A stretch of DNA of 64,000 nucleotides from Microstegium vimineum (Eukaryota > Streptophyta > Magnoliopsida > Poales > Poaceae), in NCBI GenBank assembly GCA_022036555.1, contig CM039132.1:56758509-56822508 (forward strand), given 5' to 3'. Positions 55,801 to 64,000 of this stretch are shown here, piece by piece. Position 1 is the first letter of the stretch; each line of letters starts with the position of its first letter. A program made the translations under genes and the position numbers. The notes under the pieces were generated by a model that saw only the letters and a list, made by a program, of their open reading frames with translations, searched no databases and was not told where the DNA came from.

Positions 55801-56281
55801 AAGCATTCAAGGTGTCTGACCAGAAGTAAGAAGCAGCTATTAACATGTTCTCGTTCTTCTCTATATTGGCAATGGAAAGCCTGATACATTGGTCCAAGCT
55901 GCGCTCTTGCCAATAAACTTGTTGCGCCCTGGCAACCCTGAGATACCAGTTCTTCCACCCCTTAGTGGGCTTGGGCCATGATCGGAAAACATCCTTCCAC
56001 AGTCCTAAACCGAAACATTCAGATCTGAAGGGGATTCGGTTGGTTTCTACGTTGATTATGTAGCTGGGATCCGGATTGCCCATGGGGCCTAAACAGCTAA
56101 AGGTGGAACCAGTAAGTGGGATCACTACCTTGTTGTATAGCTCCTAGAGTTCGAAGGAAAGAAAAAAAAATCAGAAAAAGAACGGGGATAAATCCAGATT
56201 TGTGCGAGAAAGAGTACCAGCAGAAGGTTTGATTGGGAAGGAAATAGGTCGCACCTTGGGGATGTCAACTTGGATTGCCAT
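52826..56281 (-). pseudogene. Antisense five-exon PMD gene of H, splice donor of exon 4 mutated
   Basis: Exons: 56255-56281 (MAIQVDIPK), 54684-56143, 54420-54611, 53638-54336, 52826-53569. Exon sizes 27, 1460, 192 and 744 for exons 1, 2, 3 and 5 equal those of C within one base. The donor after exon 4 reads ATG-CTAAGT where C, A and E1 have ATG-GTAAG. Nonsense and shift changes lie in exon 2 (near 55692, 55434, 55395 and 54834) and exon 5 (TAG at 52961). Exon 4 keeps KKRRLRLASPSSS and three to four 23-residue Ala/Pro units. Exon 5 keeps a clean coiled-coil pattern over 140 codons. Confidence 0.88.
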
Positions 56282-56371
56282 TGGAGTCAAAGGAGTGCTT
56301 GTAGCTCGTCCTTGGATTGCGAAGAGTACTGTTGCTCGAGTTCGTGTTCTTCGGAGCGGCTGGAGGTTGAA

Positions 56372-57613
56372 TGAAGGAATACGAGGTTGCTACGCTAGCC
56401 GGAAAACAAAACTTTTCGACCTCATAAACCAGGATCTACTGCTAGTTACAGGTTACGGGATTACCACTAGACGCGCAGGTGCAGCGGAAGACGACTTGAT
56501 GTAGTCGTGCGCGTCGCAGCAGGCAGTGCAGTTGCGTGGTCGTCCGTCTCAACGTCCCCTTCGCGTGGTTCGTCCTTGTGCTCCAGATGCAGCACCTCCG
56601 AGGAATCCCACACGTGCAGGGAGGAAGCGTTGCGCCTCCGGACTGCTAGGTCCGCGAGGAGCAAAAGGCGCGAGCGTGGGGAGACGACGGCGGCTGCCAA
56701 AAGGCGTGGATGAATTCGCCCCGCGCCCACCCCTTGCTTATATAGGCGTCCTAACGAGCTCCCACGGTGGAGGCCCATTAGAAACCCTAAACCTAGTCTA
56801 ATTTGGGTCCAACCCGAATTAGGCTTCCAACCCCTTAAGCGTGCGACCCTATGGGCTCACGCATACATAGACATGGCCCAAGTACTCTTACTCGACCAAT
56901 AGTTGATAGCGGCCTCTAGCAAGACGTGTCAACTCCTATGTATACGCTATGATCATATCAGACGAACCACTATGACCATGTACAAGTTATTCCCTTCGCC
57001 ACTCGATATATGGTTCAACTCGTGGGTTAACACTTAACCCAAGCATGGCCATGCATTTGTTGATCCAATCACATGAGTGATCCAGTGATATCTCTCTCAC
57101 GAAGAGAGGGGCAAATTCCATCTTGATTGTCTATGTCTCATAGCATGTTTCCCAACCACCCAAGGACCACCTTTATAACTACCCAATAACGGAGTAGCGT
57201 TTGATAGTCTCTAAGTAGATCGTTTCACATCTTGAGTACATACCACAATCTCAGGTCTAAGGACATAACGTACATGACATGAATAGAGACTTTCTCTTGT
57301 TGGGTCAGTCCAGCCTACATGTCTCACATGTGCCCACATTATTAGTTTGACATCTCTATGTCTATGACTTGTGAAACATAGCCATCAACTAATACATGTG
57401 CTGGTCTAATATTCAAGTGTGCTCTTACAAGAATGCCGACCAGGGACTACTATTAGAATAACCATTCAGGTAATTGAGTTCCACAAACAATTCACATAAT
57501 TGTCAATCAATACTAGTTGTCTATAATGGATATTCAAAGAACACTTTATTAATCATGGATACAATCGGAATATAATCATCTACATGATTAGCTCTAGGGC
57601 ATATTCCCAACAG
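56372..57613 (-). repeat. Copia 3' LTR inside H
   Basis: On the minus strand the LTR starts TGTTGGGAATATGCCC at 57613, directly after a polypurine stretch (GTGCAAGTGGGAG). Its other end is placed at 56372, where H homology (GGCTGGAGGTTGAA) stops and the sequence begins TG. The G/C-rich part at 56500-56720 belongs to it. The start resembles Angela-type grass copia LTRs. Confidence 0.75.
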
Positions 57614-58080
57614 TCTCCCACTTGCACTAGAGTTAATCTCTTAGATGTCTAATCCCCATAGACCTCAAGTGTGCCTCATGCTTAGGCTGTGGAAGAGCCT
57701 TTGTCAAAGGATCTGCAACATTCAAATCCGTATGTATCTTGCACATTTTGATCTCATCTCGACCGACGAACTCTCGGATAAGATGAAACTTCCGCAGTAC
57801 ATGTTTGTTCTTTTGGTGATTCCTTGGCTCCCTAGCCTGCGCTATCGCCCCATTGTTGTCACAATGTATATTCAATGGGCCGGACGCATTTGGAAACACA
57901 CCAAGTTCAATGAGGAACCTCCTCATCCAAACACCTTCCTTTGCAGCGGCAGAAGCTGCAATGTACTCGGCTTCTGTTGTAGAATCAGTTACCGTCTCCT
58001 GCTTGGAACTTTTCCAACTTACAGCACCACCATTAATTGTGAACACAAAACCTGATTGAGATTGTGAATCATCTATGTCA
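57614..58080 (-). pseudogene. Copia RNase H C-terminus
   Basis: The minus strand reads TDIDDSQSQSGFVFTINGG, SWKSSKQETVTDSTTEAEY (catalytic E), HCDNNGAIAQA (catalytic D), then KIHTDLNVADPLTKALPQPKHEAHL and a stop near 57633. This is the classic end of Ty1/copia pol. It is cut at 58080 by a deletion into the 3' LTR of H, so gag, integrase, RT and the 5' LTR of the copia element are gone. Confidence 0.92.
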
Positions 58081-58963
58081 GTTGATTGCCGATAAGGGGT
58101 CATTGTTGATTGCCGATAAAGGGTGGTTGCCGATTAGGAATGATCGGTGAAGACGGTTACCAGCACAAGGTCGCTAATTGGGAGATGTTGCCGATTGCCG
58201 ATCGGGAAAGTATTGCCGATGCCGATGGGCGTGACTTAGCACTTGGTGGCGGCAGAAGATTACAGGTGGCCAAAGAAGGAAGTTGCAGGGGTCTGCCGAT
58301 GGAAAGCTTCCATCGAGGAAAAGTATAAGGAAACTGGTGTTTTGTACCAGTATTATTATAGTAGTTTGAGTCCGACTCTTGCATGAGTCGTTTATTTTCC
58401 TTTAAAATAGGTGTGTTTGTTTAGGAAATAAATATTGTTATCCGACTCCTGCGTGAGTCAGTTTCCTTTAAAATAGGAGTTTGCTTTAGGAAGGATATGT
58501 GTCGTGTCTTTGTACAACTCTCCATGCGGGAGTATAAATATGTGCCCGAGGGCTATGGAATAAAATACAATCCAATTCAAAAAACAAACCAATTTTATCT
58601 TATTCTACTTTTTATCGCAATTTATCCTTTTTTATGCATTAGTTATAGCTATCAACGATTACTTCAAGCTTTCGACGGGCTGCATCACCTTGATCTTCGT
58701 CAAATCCTTGCTAGTTCCGCGTGGGAGTACCTCTGAGCTTTGGCAATCCGGGCGTATCGCTATTTGCCTCGTTCAGCTCTGCTCTAGTTATCCTTGATCA
58801 ATCTGAGCCTTGATGTCCGGGCGCATCGCTGTCGACTCGTTTAGTTTGTTCTAGTTATCATCCTTGTCGATTGATTGGTCAAATCGACTGGCACGCCTCC
58901 GGAATACCGAGCTTTGGGTAATAGCCCGAGGTGTTCACAGATCTGACGCTTTTTGTGTCAACA
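58081..58963 (+). repeat. 3' LTR of H, first 310 bp missing
   Basis: It matches 47770-48645 of the 5' LTR up to GTGTCAACA at 58963. ACGCT follows. Confidence 0.9.
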
Positions 58964-59080
58964 ACGCTGAGGAAGAAGACCAAGCCAACTAAAGGCTCTG
59001 CCGATGAAGATGCTAGGGAGATAGAAGAAGCAAACCAAATTCGCCTGCGTGCGATATCATCCATTGAATCCCTGCTGTAA
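58964..59080 (+). pseudogene. Last codons of the PMD coiled-coil exon of G
   Basis: The stretch encodes GSADEDAREIEEANQIRLRA and ends in TAA at 59078-59080, like exon 5 of A. Everything upstream in the gene is missing. Confidence 0.8.
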
Positions 59081-59203
59081 TTTGTACTTTGCGGTGTCGG
59101 CAACTGTTAGCCTGACCACTGTTTTTGCATGTAATATAACGTTAATACGTTTTCTGTCGATGTTTCGCATGATCTTTCCATCGGCTTTTAACCTTATATT
59201 GCC

Positions 59204-61550
59204 TTACGCATCTACCCAAATACTAGGATAATATTTCTTTAAATATTTGCCGTTGATTGCTCTGGGAAATGCAACACCTTCGAGGGTTTCCAAAATATAG
59301 GCATTACCAGGAACTGACTGATTTATCCGAAATGGACCCTCCCAATTAGAGGACCACTTACCAAACTTCGAACTCTTAGTCCCAATCGGTAAAATCAATT
59401 TCCATACCAGATCACCATTGGTAAACTCTTTCACCTTCACCTTCTTGTCATACCACCTGGCAACCCTCTTCTTATTTTCTTCAATGTTGATCAAAGCTCT
59501 CAACCGATGACCCGCTAGATCTTCTAATTCATCCTTCATAAGCGTATCATACTCATCGGCCATCAATTGATCCTGAGAAAACAACTGCCTAGAACCAGTT
59601 TTAATTTCCCAAGGCAGGACAACATCGTGTCCATAGACCAACTAATATGGCGAAACTTTGGTTGCACCATGACACACCATCTGATATGACCATAGAGCTT
59701 CATTCAACACTATATGCCACCTTCTAGGGTTTTCTTCAATCTTGCGCTTGATAAGCTTAATAACTCCTTTATTCGTTGCCTCTGCCTGACCATTAGCCTG
59801 AGCGTAATAAGGAAAAGAGTTCAATAACTTGAACCCCATACCAGCAGCAAACTCATCAAACTCTCCCGATGTGAACATCGTCCCTTGATCGGTTGTAATA
59901 GTCTGAGGTATACCAAATCGGTAAACAATATGTTCTCTTACAAAATCTATCATGTTTGCCGATGTCACCTTCTTTAAAGGAATCGCCTCAACCCACTTTG
60001 TAAAGTAATCGGTGGAAACAAGTATAAATTTATGCCCTTACTCGATGGTGGATAAATCTGGCTGATGAGATCAATGGCCCATCCTCGAAACGGCCAAGGC
60101 TTAATTATAGGATTCATTGCCGATGCAGGTGCTCTCTGAACATTACCAAACTTCTGACAATCTTGGCACCCTTTGAAGTATTCAAAACAATCTTCAAGGA
60201 TTGTCGGCCAATAATACCCATTCCGCCTGATCATCCACTTCATCTTGAATGCCGATTGATGCGCCCCACACACACCTTTATGGATTTCGCCCATCAATTC
60301 TCTTGATTCTTCTTTACTAAGACATCTGAGCAAAACTCCATCAATCGTCCGATAATACAATTCATCATCAAGGAGTACGTACTTGGTAGCTTCAAACCTT
60401 AAACGCCTCTCAACCTTCCTAGACGGATCCCTTAAGTAATCGGCAATCTCTTTTCTCCAGTCATCGGCAACCATCACCGATGTCATTACTTCTTGAATCG
60501 GCTGATACCCCGAAGCATGTTGTGCCAACCGATTAGCCTCTTCATTATGCATCCTGGGAATATGTTCAAGGCGGTACTCTTTAAATTCTTTTAATAATTG
60601 CAAACACTTCTCATGGTGTGCAATCAAAACTTCACTTCGGCATTCATATGTTCCCATCAACTGATTGATTACTAACATAGAATCGCCAAAGACCTCAACG
60701 ACATTGGCACATACTTCCCTAAGTAATTCCAACCCTTTTAGCAGTGCCTGGTACTCAGCCTGATTGTTTGTCGAAGTGGCAACAATCGGCAACGAGATTT
60801 CATACTTTTACCCTCGGGGTGAAATTAAGACAATGCCGACACCTGCTCCTTCCTTACACGTGGATCCATCAAAGAACAAAGTCCAAGGAGCGATCTCTAC
60901 GGAATTCACTGCACCGTAATGCTGAGTAACAAAATCGGCCATCACCTGACCCTTAACTGCCTTAGCCGATTCATATCTCAAGTCAAATTCTGTCAGTGCC
61001 AAAATCCACTTGCCGATTCTTCCACTCAATATCGGCATCGACAGCATGTACTTAACCACATCATCTTTGCATATGACGGTACATTCAGCCGATAACAAAT
61101 AATGCCTCAACTTAGTGCAAGAGAAGTACAAACACAAACATAACTTCTCGACGGCCGAATACCTGGTTTCAGCATCCACCAGTCTTCTACTCAAATAATA
61201 AATTACGCGTTCCTTCCCCTCAAACTCTTGGATTAATGCTGACCCGATAACACTGTCATCGGCAGACAAATACAACCTGAAAGGCTTCCCATGTTGAGGC
61301 GGAACCAAGACTGGAGGATTCACCAAATATCTCTTAATTTCTTCTAAGGCTGATTGCTGCTCTTCTTTCCATGTAAACTCTTGACCGGCTTTCAGCTTTA
61401 GCAACGAACTAAAACACCTAATCTTCCCAGACAAGTTAGATTTAATCCTCTAATAAAATTAATCTTGCCGATCAATGACTGCAACTCAGTCTTGTTTGTA
61501 GGAGCAACCACCTTATTAATTGCATCAATGGATTTTATGCCGATTTCAAT
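59204..61550 (-). pseudogene. Integrase, archaeal RNase H, RNase H and RT thumb of G
   Basis: Read from the right: RT part after the YIDD region (IEIG, TELQSLIGKINF), a two-base loss near 61440, RNase H (LYLSADDS, YYLSRRLVD), archaeal RNase H (FFDGST, NNQAEY, FGDSML) with TAA near 60800, integrase zinc region and WAIDLISQ, a one-base loss near 60040, TDQGTMFTSGE, NGQAEATNKG, TAG at 59642, and the WVDA end at 59207. Catalytic residues of integrase are conserved, but the frame is broken five times. Confidence 0.87.
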
Positions 61551-61791
61551 GAGTATAAGATATTTTATGCGCCGAAATTTCCTCTATTGCAATCTTCCCT
61601 CCAAAAATACTTGCACGATTTCATCAATTCCCGCGCGCAAAAACTGTGAGTTACCAATAGAACTCCGCAACTGTAGCGCAAATAGTCACAATCCACTCCT
61701 ATAATTCCTCGATTATCATGCGAATACACTACCATATCTTTCCATATCCCTGTTCAGTGAAAATAAAACCCATAATGCCCCTGGCTGGGCT

Positions 61792-61798
61792 TATAAAA
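61792..61798 (+). promoter_or_regulatory. TATA box of the I PMD gene
   Basis: TATAAAA after CCCCTGGCTGGGCT, about 200 bp before the start codon, as in A. Confidence 0.72.
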
Positions 61799-61999
61799 TT
61801 TACCACCATCCGAATTCTTCTCCACCCTGAGCTCATTCCCTTACTCATCCTCACCTGCGAACTCGGCGGTGCTTCGAAGAACACTCCGGCGACAACCAAC
61901 ATCCTCACCTCCAAACTCCGCGGCGTTCTGAAGAACACTCCGGCGACAACCGGCGGCTTCCCCACTAGTAGAGCACAAGCCGCAAGGACCCTAGATCTA

Positions 62000-64000
62000 A
62001 TGGCGATCAATTTCGATGTTCCTACGGTAAACCTCTTCCTTTCGCTTCATTTTCTGCGATTTTTCCTTCCTGCATCGTTTTATGACCTTCTTTCCCTCCC
62101 TTGTTTGATTTTCTAAACCTAGGAAATGTGCAATAGAATAGTGATCCCTCTCGAGCAATCACACTTCCATTGTCTGGGTCCAATGGGGAATGCCAATCCT
62201 ACCAATATCATCAACGCAGAAACCAACCACATCCCCTTTAGATCTGAATGCTTCAATCTGGGGTTATGGGCAGACACCTTCCGCTCATGGCCCAAACCCA
62301 CCAAGGGGTGGAAGAACTGGTACCTTAGAATGATCAGAACACAGCAACTTTTCTGGGCAGAGCACAATCTAGAACAATGCATTAGGCTCTCTATTGCTGA
62401 TATGGCAAAGAATGAAAATATGATGATGGCTGCTTCTCATTTCTGGTCCGATACAATGAACGTGTTCTTATTCAAACACGGACCAGCCACTCCCACACTC
62501 GCCGATGTGCACATGCTTACCGGCCTCGATGTTTTTTCTGCCGATCCTTCCAACCTCTTCCGCAGGAAGCCTGATCATCGGGTAACCACCCGTAAAATCG
62601 GCGGTTGGACTGGATATATTCAAGAAAACCAAAAGACTGGATCGGTAGGCCAGAGAGAACACGCCATATTCCTAAATATGTGGCTGGAAAAGTTTATCTT
62701 TTGTGGAAGAACAGTTGGACCTACCACTACATATCTTCCCTTAGCAGAGCTCTTGGCCGATGGATCAAGACTTCCCCTTGGCCGATACCTCCTTGGGTCA
62801 GTGTACCACCTCCTGCACCAAGTGTCCAGGAAACTACTACTAGGTGAACCCATCGGCAACCTCGGGGGGTCCTTGGTGGTTTGTGAACATGTGGTTGACC
62901 GCCCATATGCATAAAGTCCTCCGATTTGACCTATTCAACCAACAATTCCCAAGGGATATATCGGAGGAATATGAGTTTGATGATGACGAATCGGCAACCC
63001 GTCCCCCACTCAATTTTGGGGAGGCCATGATAGTGCTGCCAGGAACCGATGCCAATGAAGGTCAATTTGGTATGTTCTTTTAGAAATTCTACTGCGGAAT
63101 CCCAGCTGCAGAACGGGTTTGGTGGCCTTATATTGATGAAGATAACCGATTTCCACTATCCTTCAACCTCACCGATGGGAATATACCAGAAAATGAGATG
63201 ATCATGAAAGCTACCATCATCCCCCGGGCCATTCCAGTTAATATCTTTGGGACTGCGAAGAATGTTTTGCCATCCGATGAGTTCTATTATCTATCGGCAG
63301 CAGCAAGACAACTAGCGTTCGGTCAATTGCCGATCAAATTCAGCTATGCCAATGTGATAAAGCCAAGAGAAGTTATTTCTAGTGCCATGGACTGGAATAG
63401 GATCGTCAATCTTTCTCCTCATGCCGATACATCAAACATTGACTTATCCTCTTGGGCACCAACATCCTTCATCACGGAGTCATACAAATCCTGGTGGCAA
63501 GAATGGAAAAGTCAATTGTTCGCCAAGTCATCGCATTACTATCGGCATTTGATCGACGCCGATCACATTATTCCCGATGATGCAGTAAGTTCACTCTTCA
63601 TTCTGATTCATTTTTTTATAATTTACTTCTATTATCAGCATCTGCCCTTCTTTTATTAACAGGTTGATGATCCAATCCCTCGAAAGAGTAAGAGCGGCAA
63701 ACACTTTAACATACGACTGATGAATCCTATATCACTCATCGGTAGCAAGGCCCCTTCGTTGGCCGGCTTCACACCTCAAAAGGTACCGAAGGTTACTCTT
63801 TAACCTAAGCCGACACCGACTGGGACCAACGTCACTCCATTGGCCGCTGCCGCTATCTTGGCACAAGCTTTCGCAGTAATAATCTTTACTTTATTTATGC
63901 CGATTACTCATTTCATCGATAATGTTCACTTTATTTAACTTGCACCAATCACCCTTTGTAGGCAATGAGCTCATTAGCAGCTGTTCCAGATATACAAGCT
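62000..64000 (+). pseudogene. PMD gene of I, exons 1-3 and start of 4
   Basis: Exons: 62000-62026 (MAINFDVPT), 62123-63594, 63663-63875, and 63962 to beyond the window. Exon 2 shows CLGPMGNAN, FRSWPKPTKGWKNWYLR, FLFKHGPATPTLADVHMLTGLD and NFGEAMIVLPGTDA, and ends SWWQEWKSQLFAKSSHYYRHLID. A one-base insertion lies near 62865 (in GGGGGG) and a TAG at 63082. Exon 3 has a TAA near 63800. The intron before exon 3 and the one before exon 4 match A in position. Closest to A in sequence. Confidence 0.87.

Larger units (their letters stand above)
47462..58963 (+). mobile_element. Element H: sister of E1, non-autonomous, nested in G
   Basis: H has a complete 5' LTR, primer site, repeat-rich gag without capsid core, the same degenerate integrase relic, antisense PMD gene, then a copia fragment and a 5'-truncated 3' LTR. 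Over the shared 880 bp the LTRs differ at about 16 positions by eye, near 2 per cent. The PMD upstream region, polypurine tract and LTR start were lost with most of the copia element. Confidence 0.9.
46316..61550 (-). mobile_element. Element G: minus-strand Tat-like element, interrupted by H and truncated in RT
   Basis: G's own sequence is 46316-47461 and 58964-61550. It has a 3' LTR, polypurine tract, the promoter side of a PMD gene joined to the very end of the coiled-coil exon, then integrase, archaeal RNase H, RNase H and part of RT. Most of the PMD gene was deleted before H arrived. The break at 61550 removes the rest of RT, protease, gag and 5' LTR. TAAAA at 46311-46315 is the left candidate duplication, untestable on the right. 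Confidence 0.78.
61551..64000 (-). mobile_element. Element I: minus-strand element, PMD end only
   Basis: It begins abruptly ten bases or so inside the position of the polypurine tract, fused to G's RT. The 3' LTR expected on the left is missing. What follows is the PMD upstream region and gene of the A subtype, running off the window. pol and gag should lie to the right. Confidence 0.75.

Noticed and set aside
56500..56760. G/C-rich stretch as a host gene exon or CpG-rich promoter
   Set aside because: It lies within the copia LTR defined by TGTTGGGAATATG at one end and the end of H homology at the other.

Overview
The window is a block of nested LTR retrotransposons from a plant nuclear genome. 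No host gene, rRNA, tRNA or CRISPR array is visible. It is very probably a grass: it combines Ty3/gypsy elements of the Tat lineage (dual RNase H), a copia 3' end starting TGTTGGGAATATGCC, and many GT-AG introns of plant size. The species cannot be named from the sequence. One scaffold gap of 100 N lies at 10537-10636.

Nearly everything belongs to one Tat-like superfamily. Its LTRs (about 0.8-1.2 kb) begin TGTTGACACC and end GTGTCAACA. They are followed by a shared primer-binding-like site, a gag with a long Q/P/S-rich region and a CHHC zinc knuckle, protease, and an RT-RNaseH-archaeal RNaseH-integrase ORF. Between pol and the 3' LTR, on the opposite strand, sits a spliced five-exon gene. It encodes a plant mobile domain (PMD, aminotransferase-like) protein with a nuclear-localisation-like stretch, an Ala/Pro-rich linker and a C-terminal coiled coil. 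It has its own TATA box. Six copies are recognisable (E1, C, A, D, H, I), plus a remnant in G.

Layout. 1-8423: E1, a non-autonomous member with gag and antisense PMD but no RT or integrase. 8424-10536: E2, a chimeric gag-protease-RT fragment that begins directly at E1's 3' LTR and ends at the gap. 10637-38111: element A, with B (16338-32977) inside its integrase and C (18631-31520, minus strand, nearly complete) inside B's gag. Target-site duplications TGGTG and GCTTC prove both nestings. 38112-41385: the 3' end of D, in whose PMD gene A apparently sits. 41391-41985: a fragment of a different Tat-like element. About 42057-46315: F, a diverged gag-pro-RT element. 46316-47461 plus 58964-61550: G, minus strand. 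47462-58963: H, a sister of E1, inserted in G with duplication ACGCT and itself hit by a now mostly deleted copia element (56372-58080). 61551-64000: I, another PMD gene running off the window.

How the parts fit. In an intact element such as C, gag, pro and pol run from the 5' LTR. Protease and RT ORFs meet in a conserved TAATG stop-start overlap. The PMD gene runs from next to the 3' LTR toward pol, and the two 3' ends converge about 120 bp apart. Introns of the PMD gene survive retrotransposition because they lie antisense to the genomic RNA. The hexamer GCCGAT/ATCGGC is strikingly dense through LTRs, exons and introns of these elements and essentially absent from the unrelated insertions. 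This resembles the dispersed motif of a sequence-specific TE-encoded factor, and the PMD protein is the obvious but untested candidate. All coordinates of exons and LTRs come from reading copies against each other by eye.
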